64,000 bases of DNA, from positions 15,036 to 79,035 of the forward strand of contig USQZ01000001.1 of assembly GCA_900556975.1 (NCBI GenBank), written 5' to 3'. Below, piece by piece: positions 53,720 to 61,963 of this stretch; positions within the stretch are counted from its first letter, which is position 1; each line of letters begins with the position of its first letter. The translations under genes were made by a program, and so were the position numbers. The notes beneath the pieces were generated by a model, which ran no database searches, had not been told where the DNA came from, and was given only the letters and a program-made list of their open reading frames with translations. Origin of the DNA: an uncultured Clostridium sp. (GTDB lineage: Bacteria > Bacillota > Clostridia > TANB77 > CAG-508).

Positions 53720-54163
53720 ATGATGAGTGATTTTTTAGAAAATAAATTTTTAATTGTTCCATTTATAGTGTGGTGTTGTATTCAATTATTTAAATTTATT
53801 ACAGATTTAGTTATAAATAGAAAGCCAAATTTTAAAAGATTATTTGGCGCAGGTGGAATGCCAAGTTCTCATTCTGCAGTTGTTGCTACATTAACTACTT
53901 TAGTTGGAAAGGAATATGGATTGGGTAGTGCAATTTTTGCAGTTTCTTTTGTGTTTTCTTTGATTGTTATGTATGATGCTGCGGGAGTTAGAAGAGCTGC
54001 TGGTAAACAGGCTACTATATTAAATAAGTTAGTTGAAAATTATCCAAACTCAAATGTAATTGTAACTGAAAAATTGGTTGAAGTATTGGGACATACACCT
54101 TTTCAAGTTTTGGTTGGCGCAGTTATTGGAATATTAGTTGGAACATTATATGGTATTTTTTAA
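53720..54163 (+). CDS. Divergent PAP2-family membrane protein (YuiD-like)
   Basis: A 147-residue, four-helix membrane protein with GAGGMPSSHSAVVATLTTLVGKEYG and MYDAAGVRRAAGKQA, the DUF212/YuiD signature, distantly related to PAP2 acid phosphatases. The PSSH motif is kept. The physiological substrate is unknown. GTAGGAG lies before the ATG, and it follows xseB by 17 bases. Confidence 0.87.
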   Translation: MMSDFLENKFLIVPFIVWCCIQLFKFITDLVINRKPNFKRLFGAGGMPSSHSAVVATLTTLVGKEYGLGSAIFAVSFVFSLIVMYDAAGVRRAAGKQATILNKLVENYPNSNVIVTEKLVEVLGHTPFQVLVGAVIGILVGTLYGIF

Positions 54164-54199
54164 TTGATACAAGATATGAATGAAAGGAATGTGAAAAAT

Positions 54200-55861
54200 A
54201 TGAATGATATTGAAATTGCAAGAAGTGTAACACCTAGAAAGATTATAGATATTGCGAAGAAATTAGAGATTTCTGATGAGTATATTGAACAATATGGAAA
54301 ATATAAAGCTAAAATCTCAAATAAAGCGATGAGTGATTTGAATGAAAGAAAAAATGCTAAATTAGTTTTAGTTACAGCAATTAATCCTACTCCTTTAGGG
54401 GAAGGAAAAACAACTATATCTATAGGTTTAGCTGATGCATTAAATAAACTTGATAAAAAAGCTGTACTTGCACTTAGAGAGCCATCTTTAGGACCTGTTT
54501 TCGGAATAAAAGGTGGAGCTACAGGTGGAGGATATGCACAAGTTATTCCTATGGAAGATATTAACCTTCATTTCACAGGTGATATTCATGCAATTACTTC
54601 TGCAAATAATTTGTTATCTGCAATGATCGATAATCATTTATATTTTGGTAATAAATTAAATATAAAGACTGTTACATGGAAAAGATGTGTTGACTTAAAT
54701 GATAGAGCTTTAAGAAAAGTTAAAGTTGGTCTTTCTGAAGAAAAGAGAATGGTGCCAAGAGAAGATGGCTTTGATATAAGTGTTGCTTCAGAAATTATGG
54801 CGATTTTCTGTTTAGCAAAAGATTTAGATGATTTAAAAAGAAGACTTGGAAATATAATTATAGGATATAACTATGATGATGAACCTGTTTTTGCTAGTGA
54901 TTTAAAGGCTGAAGGTGCGATGACAGTTTTACTTAAAGATGCGTTTAATCCTAATTTAGTTCAAACTTTAGAAGGAAATCCTGCTATTATTCATGGTGGA
55001 CCTTTTGCAAATATTGCACATGGATGCAATAGTGTTGTTGCAACTAAAATGGCAATGAAATTAGGAGATTATGTTGTTACAGAAGCTGGTTTTGGAGCTG
55101 ATTTAGGAGCTGAGAAATTTTTTGATATAAAATGTAGAAAATCAGGATTAACACCAAATTGTGTTGTTTGTGTTGCTACTATTAAAGCTTTGAAATATCA
55201 TGGTGGACAGGATGTTAAAGATGTTGTAAATGAAAATTTAGAATGTTTAGACAATGGAATAGGAAACTTATTAAAGCATGTAGATAATATAAAAAATAAA
55301 TTTAAAGTACCAGTTGTTGTTGCAATTAATAGATATAATCAAGATACAGAAAATGAAATATCTTTATTACAACAAAGATTAAATGAAGCTGGAGTTAAGA
55401 TGAGTTTAACTGAGGTATGGGCTAAAGGTTCAGAGGGCGCAATTGATTTAGCAAATAAGGTTATAGAAGAATCAGAAGAAAAAAATGATTTTGAATTCAT
55501 GTATTCTTTAAATGAAACAATTGAGCAGAAGATTAAAGATGTCGCACAAAAAATATATGGTGCTCAAGATGTTGAATTTTCTGATGAAGCAAAAGCTGAG
55601 ATTGCAAGAATTGAAAAATTGGGCTATTCAAATTATCCAGTATGTATTGCAAAAACTCAATATTCTTTTTCAGATGATGCTAAAAACTTGCAATGTAAGG
55701 AACCATTTAATATTCATGTTAGAGAGATTAATTTGAAAAATGGAGCTGAATTTATTGTAGCTATTACTGGAAAAATATTTACAATGCCAGGACTTCCAGA
55801 AGTTCCATCTGCTGAAAAAATTGGTCTTGATGATTATGAAAATATTGTTGGATTATTTTAA
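54200..55861 (+). CDS. fhs: Formate-tetrahydrofolate ligase
   Basis: The 553-residue enzyme makes 10-formyl-THF from formate, ATP and THF. The P-loop-like TAINPTPLGEGKTTISIGL, LREPSLGPVFGIKGGATGGGYAQVIPMEDINLHFTGD-type region (about 95-130) and the C-terminal ITGKIFTMPGLPEVPSAEKIG are diagnostic. The ATG at 54200 gives the family length. AAAGG is about 12 bases upstream. It supplies one-carbon units for purines and for Fmt, and in acetogens for the Wood-Ljungdahl pathway (not shown here). Confidence 0.96.
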   Translation: MNDIEIARSVTPRKIIDIAKKLEISDEYIEQYGKYKAKISNKAMSDLNERKNAKLVLVTAINPTPLGEGKTTISIGLADALNKLDKKAVLALREPSLGPVFGIKGGATGGGYAQVIPMEDINLHFTGDIHAITSANNLLSAMIDNHLYFGNKLNIKTVTWKRCVDLNDRALRKVKVGLSEEKRMVPREDGFDISVASEIMAIFCLAKDLDDLKRRLGNIIIGYNYDDEPVFASDLKAEGAMTVLLKDAFNPNLVQTLEGNPAIIHGGPFANIAHGCNSVVATKMAMKLGDYVVTEAGFGADLGAEKFFDIKCRKSGLTPNCVVCVATIKALKYHGGQDVKDVVNENLECLDNGIGNLLKHVDNIKNKFKVPVVVAINRYNQDTENEISLLQQRLNEAGVKMSLTEVWAKGSEGAIDLANKVIEESEEKNDFEFMYSLNETIEQKIKDVAQKIYGAQDVEFSDEAKAEIARIEKLGYSNYPVCIAKTQYSFSDDAKNLQCKEPFNIHVREINLKNGAEFIVAITGKIFTMPGLPEVPSAEKIGLDDYENIVGLF

Positions 55862-55926
55862 AAATTATATAAAAAATAGGAATAAACAAATTTTCTTGAG
55901 TAATACTATATGTAGGAGATTATGGT

Positions 55927-56583
55927 ATGAAAAAGAAAATTTGTTTTATTTTATTAATTATTATTTGTATAACAACTACCGCATTAACAGTATTGGCAAC
56001 ATCTAGGAGGGGTTCTAGTGGTAGCGAAGTTAGGAAAATACAAGAGAAACTTAAAAGATGGGGATATTATTCTGGTAGTGTTGATGGGATTTATGGAAGT
56101 GGAACTGAAAGTGCAGTTAAGAAGTTTCAAAAGGCTAATGGATTAAAAGCAGATGGAATAGCTGGAAAAGCAACATTAAACGCTATGGGAATATCATCAT
56201 CGAATTCTAGTTCGAGTTCTGGTGGAAACAATAGTAATGATTTGAATTTACTTAGTAGGGTTGTGTATTCAGAAGCCAGAGGTGAGCCGTATGTTGGACA
56301 GGTTGCAGTTGCTGCGATTGTTTTAAATAGAGTTTCTCATTCGTCGTTTCCTAATTCAGTAGCTGGTGTTGTGTATCAGTCTGGTGCTTTTGATGCTGTT
56401 TCAGATGGGCAGATTAATTTAACTCCAGATTCAACGGCTAGAAAGGCAGCTCAGGATGCTATAAATGGTTGGGATCCAACGTATGGCTGTATTTATTATT
56501 TTAATCCAAGTACTGCTACTAGTAAGTGGATTTGGTCTAGACCTCAGGTGCTGACGATTGGGAAGCATATTTTTTGTCGATAA
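55927..56583 (+). CDS. sleB: Spore cortex-lytic enzyme, SleB type
   Basis: The 218-residue protein has a signal peptide (about 1-25), a peptidoglycan-binding domain (about 28-88; VRKIQEKLKRWGYYSGSVDGIYG) and a hydrolase_2 domain (about 105-218; LLSRVVYSEARGEPYVGQVAVAAIVLNRV with the catalytic Glu). SleB cleaves muramic-lactam cortex during germination, so this supports a spore-forming host. Without YpeB beside it, a vegetative CwlJ/SleB-like hydrolase is possible. GTAGGAG lies before the ATG. Confidence 0.88.
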   Translation: MKKKICFILLIIICITTTALTVLATSRRGSSGSEVRKIQEKLKRWGYYSGSVDGIYGSGTESAVKKFQKANGLKADGIAGKATLNAMGISSSNSSSSSGGNNSNDLNLLSRVVYSEARGEPYVGQVAVAAIVLNRVSHSSFPNSVAGVVYQSGAFDAVSDGQINLTPDSTARKAAQDAINGWDPTYGCIYYFNPSTATSKWIWSRPQVLTIGKHIFCR

Positions 56584-56602
56584 AAAATTTTTATATTATA
56601 TT

Positions 56603-56690
56603 AAATTCAAAAAAACATATTAATTTTTTCACATCTTGCTGGCGCATTCTTCGTTTCGCTTGTTCCCTGCGGATGATTTAAAAATTTTTA
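56603..56690 (+). repeat. Repeat family A, internally deleted copy
   Basis: It has the same left end as the full copy that follows (AAATTCAAAAAAACATATTA, then CACATCTTGCTGGCGCATTCTTCG). It then jumps straight to TTTCGCTTGTTCCCTGCG, missing the central hairpin. It looks like a deletion derivative in tandem with the full element. Confidence 0.72.
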
Positions 56691-56694
56691 TATT

Positions 56695-56868
56695 AAATTC
56701 AAAAAAACATATTAATTTTTTCACATCTTGCTGTCGCATTCTTCGAAATTTGAAAATAAAAATTCAGATTTTTATTTTCAATACGGGTAGAATGCTTCAA
56801 TCGAGCTTCACTTCGTTTCGCTTGTTCCCTGCGCGATGGTTCAAAAATTAATATGTTTTTTTGAATTT
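56695..56868 (+). repeat. MITE-like intergenic repeat, family A, full copy 2
   Basis: Terminal inverted repeats (56695-56720 and 56843-56868; AAATTCAAAAAAACATATTA against its complement) flank the same interior as at 26.0 kb in the other orientation: CTTGCTGTCGCATTCTTCGA, a TTTTTATTTTC hairpin, CGGGTAGAATGCTTCAATCGA and GTTCCCTGCGCG. The 397-base gap 56584-56980 contains little else. Confidence 0.82.
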
Positions 56869-56980
56869 TGTGCTACAATGAAATTGGCTGAATAATTGAC
56901 AAAGGTTAGTGTTTTTTGATAATATTATTGTGATAAATAATAAAAATTGTTTAGCGATTTTAAGATAGATTGGAGAGAAG

Positions 56981-57478
56981 ATGAACGTTTATCCGAGTCT
57001 TTATTTAGATAGTGTAAAGAATATTAATCCTATGTTATTGAAGAAGAATAATATTAAAGGACTTATTTTAGATGTTGATAATACTCTTATTGATTATTAT
57101 AGAAATTTGGTTGAAGGTGCTGAGAAGTGGTGCGAGGAGCTTAAGAATGAGGGAATAAAGTGTATTATTTTATCTAATAGTAATAAAAAAAGAAAAGTTG
57201 AAGAAGTGGCTGAGAAGCTAAATATTGATTATATTATGTTTGCTAAAAAGCCGTTAAAATCTGGCTTTAAGCGTGCTCTTAGTAAATTAGAACTTAAACC
57301 TGAAGAGGTTGCGGTTGTGGGAGATCAGTTATTTACAGATGTAATTGGTGCTAAAAGAATGAATATGTTTTCAATTTTGGTTAAGCAAGTGGGTGAAAAG
57401 GATATATTTATTACTAAATTGAAAAGGCCAATAGAAAATGCAATTATAAAAAAATATTTGGAGAAGGGTAAAAAATAA
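56981..57478 (+). CDS. yqeG: YqeG family HAD phosphatase
   Basis: A 165-residue HAD hydrolase of subfamily IIIA. Motif I is LILDVDNTLIDYY, motif II is IILSNSNKKR, motif III is KPLKSGFKRAL, and motif IV is VVGDQLFTDVIGAKRMN. YqeG is conserved in Firmicutes, often next to yqeH or aroE. A phosphatidylglycerophosphatase role has been proposed for relatives. GGAGAG lies before the ATG. The next gene starts one base after its stop. Confidence 0.92.
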   Translation: MNVYPSLYLDSVKNINPMLLKKNNIKGLILDVDNTLIDYYRNLVEGAEKWCEELKNEGIKCIILSNSNKKRKVEEVAEKLNIDYIMFAKKPLKSGFKRALSKLELKPEEVAVVGDQLFTDVIGAKRMNMFSILVKQVGEKDIFITKLKRPIENAIIKKYLEKGKK

Positions 57479-57479
57479 A

Positions 57480-58253
57480 ATGTATTTTAATGATATACAT
57501 ATTTTAATATATTTAGTAGTTGGATTACTTGGATGCGTTGTTGGACAGGTAATTGGTTTAGTAAATGAGAGATTAATGAATCATGAGAGAATAATAGAAG
57601 AAGGTTCTTTAAGAAAATTTAAAAAAGAATTTATTCCGCATTATGGTTTAATGACAGTTATGTTTATTTTATATGATATTGTTTTATATGTGTGGGGAAT
57701 AGATAGAGAGAATTGGTATGCTAATGTTAAATTAGTTAGTTATTTTATATTATTACCATTGTTAGTTTCAGCTTTTGTGATTGATTGGAAGAAACAAATA
57801 ATTCCTAATAGATTGGTTTTAACAATTTTTGAAGTTGGGTTACTTGTAACTTTCTATGAAGGAATTGTTAGTCCAACAGGGATGACTTTAGCTTTGAATA
57901 GATTTGAAGGAATGTTTGCTGGTGCAGGTATTTTCTTGTTGATAACACTAATTGGTGGACTTATTGCTGGAAGAGAAGCTATGGGAATGGGCGATGTAAA
58001 ATTAATGGGAGCTATGGGATTATTTTTTGGATTAAGAAGTATTATTTCTATTTCTGTTTTATCATTTTTAATTGGTGCTGTAGCTAGTATATTTTTATTG
58101 GTTTCTAAAATTAAGAAAACAGATGAATACATACCATTTGGACCATTTATTGTTGTTTCTGCAATGCTTGCAATGGTTATTCCAGAAGAAGCTTTGTTTG
58201 GATGGTTATGGGTTTTCTTTTCAGGACAATGGTTTATAAATTTGATTAAATAA
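57480..58253 (+). CDS. A24 prepilin peptidase-like membrane protease
   Basis: A 257-residue protein with about seven membrane segments. The two catalytic aspartates lie in VIDWKKQIIPNRLVL and GMGDVKLMGAMGLFFGLR (GxGD). The N-terminal methylase cysteine domain of full prepilin peptidases is reduced, so it may only cleave. No pilin genes are in the window. It is coupled to yqeG. Confidence 0.85.
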   Translation: MYFNDIHILIYLVVGLLGCVVGQVIGLVNERLMNHERIIEEGSLRKFKKEFIPHYGLMTVMFILYDIVLYVWGIDRENWYANVKLVSYFILLPLLVSAFVIDWKKQIIPNRLVLTIFEVGLLVTFYEGIVSPTGMTLALNRFEGMFAGAGIFLLITLIGGLIAGREAMGMGDVKLMGAMGLFFGLRSIISISVLSFLIGAVASIFLLVSKIKKTDEYIPFGPFIVVSAMLAMVIPEEALFGWLWVFFSGQWFINLIK

Positions 58254-58278
58254 AATAAATTTTGGGGAGGATACTATT

Positions 58279-59343
58279 ATGAATATTAAAATCAAATGGC
58301 TAAGAGATATTTTAAAAACACAAAATTTGCAAGGTATGATAGTATCAAATCCTGTTAATATTAAGTATTTAACAGGAATAGAGGCTGAAGGAGTTTTTTT
58401 AATTACTTTAAAGGAAAACTTTTTTATAACAGATAGTAGATATGTTGAAGCGGTTAATACTATTTTGACAATCGAAGATGAGATTCTAGTTCATGATAAA
58501 AAGAATTTAAGTAGAGAAGATTATGCTTCATTTTTTATGTTTTGCGAAAATGTTGGATTTGAAGAAAATTATGTTACTTACGCTCAATATAAAGATTTAC
58601 TTCAAAGATATAGAGTTAATTTAGTTGAGACAGAGCATATAATTGAAGCTCAACGTGTTATTAAAGATGAAAAAGAAATTAAGTATATTGAAAAAGCTTG
58701 TGAGATTACAGATAAATGTTTTGAATATTTACAATCATTTATTAAAATTGGAATGACAGAAAAAGAAATTGCTTTTGAAATAGAAAGATTTTATAAAACT
58801 AATGGGGCAGATGATGTTTCTTTTGAACCGATTGTTGCTTCTGGACATAATTCTTCAATGCCACATGCTGTACCAGGTACAAGAAAGATAAAAGATGGTG
58901 ACATTATATTAATTGATATGGGATGTAAATATCAAGGATATTGTTCTGATATGACTAGGATGCTTTTTGTTAATTATATGGAAGATGAGTTTAAAGAGCC
59001 TTATGAGATTTGCTTAAAAAACAATGAAATGTCAGAAAAAGAAATAAGAGATGGTAGAAACATGAAAGCTATTGCACAAAATTCAAATAATGATTTGAAG
59101 CAAAACGGATTCGTTCCATTACACTCACTTGGACATGGAGTTGGATTAGATATTCATGAAGAGCCTTTCTTTGGAATTGTATATGATCAGCCTTTAAAAG
59201 AGAACATGGTTGTTACGGTTGAACCTGGAGTATATAAGCCTGGACAGTTTGGAATTAGAATTGAAGATACTGTACTTGTTACTAAACTTGGTTGTCAAAA
59301 GTTAACTAGATCACCAAAAGAGCCTACAATTATTCGTGGATAA
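58279..59343 (+). CDS. M24 family Xaa-Pro aminopeptidase
   Basis: The 354-residue protein has a creatinase N-domain (about 1-125) and a pita-bread catalytic domain with metal ligands in ILIDMGCKYQGYCSDMTRML, HSLGHGVGLDIHEEP and VVTVEPGVYKPGQFGIRIEDTVLVT. It removes N-terminal residues before proline. Placement immediately upstream of efp is the usual Firmicutes arrangement. GGGGAGG lies before the ATG. Confidence 0.93.
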   Translation: MNIKIKWLRDILKTQNLQGMIVSNPVNIKYLTGIEAEGVFLITLKENFFITDSRYVEAVNTILTIEDEILVHDKKNLSREDYASFFMFCENVGFEENYVTYAQYKDLLQRYRVNLVETEHIIEAQRVIKDEKEIKYIEKACEITDKCFEYLQSFIKIGMTEKEIAFEIERFYKTNGADDVSFEPIVASGHNSSMPHAVPGTRKIKDGDIILIDMGCKYQGYCSDMTRMLFVNYMEDEFKEPYEICLKNNEMSEKEIRDGRNMKAIAQNSNNDLKQNGFVPLHSLGHGVGLDIHEEPFFGIVYDQPLKENMVVTVEPGVYKPGQFGIRIEDTVLVTKLGCQKLTRSPKEPTIIRG

Positions 59344-59388
59344 TTGGTGATAAAAAATACAATAATATAGAAAAAATGTCGCAAACAC

Positions 59389-59417
59389 TTGATTTTATGC
59401 ATAAAATATAGTAATAT
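59389..59417 (+). promoter_or_regulatory. SigA promoter of efp
   Basis: TTGATT (59389-59394) and TAATAT (59412-59417) with a 17-base spacer. Confidence 0.6.
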
Positions 59418-59484
59418 ATTAAAAGACTTTAATAAGAAATATAATAAAAGATTATGTTTAAATATAAATAAGGAGGAATTAACA

Positions 59485-60051
59485 ATGGCAGATGTATACA
59501 TGGCAGGAGATTTAAGAAACGGAACTACATTCGAAATGGATGGTTCTGTATATAAAGTTGTTGAGTTTCAACACGTAAAACCAGGAAAAGGAGCTGCATT
59601 TGTTAGAACAAAATTAAAAAATGTAATCAATGGATCAGTTTTAGAAAAAACTTTCAATCCATCTGAAAAATTACAAGGTGCAGAAATTGAAAAAAGAGAT
59701 ATGCAATATCTTTACAATGATGAAGATTTATATTATTTCATGGATAATGAAACATATGAGCAAATCCCTCTTAACAAAGAACAATTAGGTGATGCTTTAA
59801 AATTTATTAAAGAAAACATGAATTGTAAAATACTTTCTTTTAAAGGTAAAGTATTTGCTGTTGAACCACCAATGTTTGTTGAGTTAGAAGTTACATATAC
59901 TGAACCTGGATTTAGTGGAAATACAACAACAACTTCTGGAAAACCAGCTACACTTGAAAATGGATATGAAATATCAGTACCTTTATTTGTTAATATTGGT
60001 GATGTAATAAGAATCGATACTAGAACTGGTGAGTACATGGAAAGAATTTAG
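59485..60051 (+). CDS. efp: Elongation factor P
   Basis: A 188-residue, three-domain translation factor that relieves stalling at proline runs. [20 protein letters not shown], the tip loop [16 protein letters not shown] (with the modifiable Lys) and the C-terminal [17 protein letters not shown] are typical. AAGGAGG supports ATG 59485. Highly biased AT codons and few rare ones fit high expression. Confidence 0.97.
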   Translation: MADVYMAGDLRNGTTFEMDGSVYKVVEFQHVKPGKGAAFVRTKLKNVINGSVLEKTFNPSEKLQGAEIEKRDMQYLYNDEDLYYFMDNETYEQIPLNKEQLGDALKFIKENMNCKILSFKGKVFAVEPPMFVELEVTYTEPGFSGNTTTTSGKPATLENGYEISVPLFVNIGDVIRIDTRTGEYMERI

Positions 60052-60071
60052 TCAAAAGGAGACTTAAATTA

Positions 60072-60482
60072 GTGTCAGATTTAGAAAAGCAATATCAAAA
60101 AATGATTGAGACTTTGGAAAATTCAATTAAAGATAAAGATGAATTAATGAAAGCAAAAGAACAACTAGATGATATTGTATCCATTGTTGTTGATGATTGT
60201 AATGAGATAATGGATAGATATGATGAGAGAATTAAAAAAATTCAAGATAAAAATAGTGAATATGAAACTAGAATTACAATTTTAGAAGAAAAACTAAGAT
60301 ATTTTGAAAAGATGGTTGAAAGCGAAGATTATGATTTCTTTATTACTTGTCCTTATTGTGGATTTGAATTTCAAACTGATTATGACGATGAGGTTGATGA
60401 AATTGAATGCCCAGAGTGTGGCCAGATTTTTGATATAGAATGGGACGATGATGATTCAGATGATTCGCTAAATGATAATTAA
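60072..60482 (+). CDS. Coiled-coil zinc-ribbon protein (CD1247-like)
   Basis: A 136-residue protein with a GTG start and AAAAGGAG upstream. The first 95 residues form a coiled coil (QKMIETLENSIKDKDELMKAKEQ). A zinc ribbon follows (CPYCGFEFQ, CPECGQIFD, about 98-125) and a very acidic tail. Such proteins often follow efp in Clostridia, and the function is unknown. The last codons overlap the end of the convergent M23 gene by four bases. Confidence 0.8.
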   Translation: MSDLEKQYQKMIETLENSIKDKDELMKAKEQLDDIVSIVVDDCNEIMDRYDERIKKIQDKNSEYETRITILEEKLRYFEKMVESEDYDFFITCPYCGFEFQTDYDDEVDEIECPECGQIFDIEWDDDDSDDSLNDN

Positions 60483-61040
60483 AAATAATTTAATGGATTG
60501 ACGGCTTTGCCGTCTTTTTTTATTGTTAAATGAAGATGACATCCTGTTGTAGCTCCGTTTGTTGGATTTCCGTTTGGAATCTTTATATGGATTTCCAATT
60601 ACGTTATAAACATTTTTAGGGCCGACATGTGCGACTATTGTGTTTGAAGTTATATATTGACCTGTTGAATATAAGTAATTAGGGGATATGTGACAATATG
60701 ATGCTGAGATGGCGCCATTTTCAATAGTTAAGGTATATCCACCAGCTCCTTTAAAACCTGTGAAGGTTACTTTACCTGGAAAACATGAATATATTGGTGT
60801 TCCTTCGGTTGCAGCTATATCTATTCCTGAGTGAGATGAGGATGCACCAGATGTTGGAGAGGTTCTTTTTCCGAATGGAGAGGTTATGTTATGGTTCCCT
60901 GGCAGTGGCCAATTAAATTGGTTAGAGGAGATAGGAACGTATTCTTGTTCTGAGTTATATGGGTATTTGATTATAAAAAATGATATGAAAATTAGTATTA
61001 ATGTGATGAATGAAAAATATTTTAGGAATGAATTGAACAT
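60479..61040 (-). CDS. Membrane-anchored M23 peptidase, expressed through a +1 frameshift at CGGA
   Basis: Minus-strand frames 61040-60573 and 60571-60479 join to 186 residues. An N-terminal membrane anchor (about 8-25) precedes an M23 domain with FGKRTSP, the zinc motif HSGIDIAA (HxxxD) and SYCHIS. The second frame supplies GNPTNGATTGCHLHLTIKKD, whose HLH is the remaining essential metal site, and ends VNPLNYF in the family way. The zero frame instead runs on into a basic nonsense tail (KRKSNKRSYNRM) to 60468 and lacks HxH, so it would be inactive. No clear ribbon of ribosome-binding bases precedes ATG 61040. This frameshift joins a strongly conserved motif and is among the best evidence for the pattern. 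Confidence 0.87.
60500..60521 (+). terminator. Terminator of the efp/zinc-ribbon transcript inside the M23 3' end
   Basis: GACGGC-TTT-GCCGTC followed by a seven-base T run, on the plus strand. It lies within the last codons of the convergent M23 gene. Confidence 0.85.
60569..60572 (-). other. +1 frameshift site CGGA in the M23 peptidase gene
   Basis: The minus strand reads TCC-AAA-CGG-AAA-TCC in the zero frame. Skipping the C (base 60572) gives AAA-GGA-AAT-CCA-ACA-AAC-GGA and restores the conserved Gly and the HLH motif. It has the same CGG-AAA hexamer as priA and the 15401 gene. Confidence 0.85.
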
Positions 61041-61096
61041 TGTATTTTTTTTTATGTAATATTAGATAAAATGATAATTTAATATGGAAATAAAAA

Positions 61097-61419
61097 TTAT
61101 GCAACCTGAATACCTGTGTCTATAATTTCTTTTATGAATGGAGTAGAGATATTTATATAATCTTCTGTTTTTATTGGATGAGGTTCTATTCTTGCATCTA
61201 TATCCCATGTCATTCCCATTAGGATAGCCATGCAATCATAAATGTCATCAAAGTCGTCAGAAACAATTGCAATGTCTATGTCGCTATTTTCGTTTTCTGT
61301 TCCTTTAGCGTAAGAGCCAAATAATATAATTGCTGTAATATTATATTGCTTTTTAATTTCTTTTATGAATTGGTTAATACTATCTACAATATTTTTATTT
61401 ATTGTTCTTTCAACCATTT
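61097..61419 (-). CDS. mntA: MNT-type nucleotidyltransferase, antitoxin of a HEPN/MNT pair
   Basis: A 107-residue minimal nucleotidyltransferase with the GSYAKGTENENSDIDIAIV block (GSx10DxD). GGAGG eight bases before ATG 61419 overrides an earlier in-frame ATG. In HEPN/MNT modules the MNT protein silences the HEPN RNase, in known cases by adding AMP residues to it. The gene overlaps the HEPN stop by 21 bases. Confidence 0.88.
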
Positions 61420-61788
61420 TCGAACCTCCGTAATATTTTTTACTTGTTTGGACGTATATGAATCTGTGCATTTTTTATTAAAGCTTTTTTTATAATCATC
61501 ATATCTTGCGCTTATATTAAATGTGTTTATGATTTGTATTTTTTCTTGTATATGAGTTGGTATTTTTAAATGAGCTTTTTGAGAAAGTAATATTAAGTTA
61601 TGTATTTTAGGTGCTATTGGGTTTTGGGGATTATTTCTTGCATATAACCCTTTTAATAATTTTTCAATTACTAAATGTCCAATAAATAAGCACCAAGTGT
61701 TTCTTTTATTAGTATATAATATTTTCATGGTTTTATAGTCATTATTTGAACTTTCAAACCAATATTGAATTAAATCGTTGTTATTTAT
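61399..61788 (-). CDS. hepT: HEPN domain protein, probable toxin, apparently starting at ATA
   Basis: The HEPN core (LFIGHLVIEKLLKGLYARN, NTFNISARYDDYKKSF with the RxxxYD-type motif region) is clear. The first ATG in frame (61728) would cut off the first HEPN helix. The frame continues upstream with LIQYWFESSNNDYKTMKIL, exactly a HEPN N-terminus, to an in-frame TGA nine codons before ATA 61788. GAGGA six bases before this ATA makes it the best start, giving 129 residues. ATT at 61770 is the alternative. Non-AUG start choice is inference from spacing and domain length. Confidence 0.72.
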   Translation of the reverse strand: MNNNDLIQYWFESSNNDYKTMKILYTNKRNTWCLFIGHLVIEKLLKGLYARNNPQNPIAPKIHNLILLSQKAHLKIPTHIQEKIQIINTFNISARYDDYKKSFNKKCTDSYTSKQVKNITEVRKWLKEQ

Positions 61789-61902
61789 ATATGTTCCTCG
61801 CTTTCTATTGTATCATTAAAATAATTTTTTTACTATATTTTAGTAGTAATATTTTTGGAAAAATTATATTTTGTATATTATTGACAAAACATTTTTTTCT
61901 AT

Positions 61903-61931
61903 TGATATTTAAAAGTACTTTTAGTATAATT
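61903..61931 (+). promoter_or_regulatory. SigA promoter of the GH25 gene with palindromic spacer
   Basis: TTGATA (61903-61908) and TATAAT (61926-61931) are 17 bases apart. The spacer contains the perfect palindrome TAAAAGTACTTTTA (61911-61924). Confidence 0.7.
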
Positions 61932-61963
61932 TAAGGCGAATGTGAAGAAGGAGAAAAAATTTT

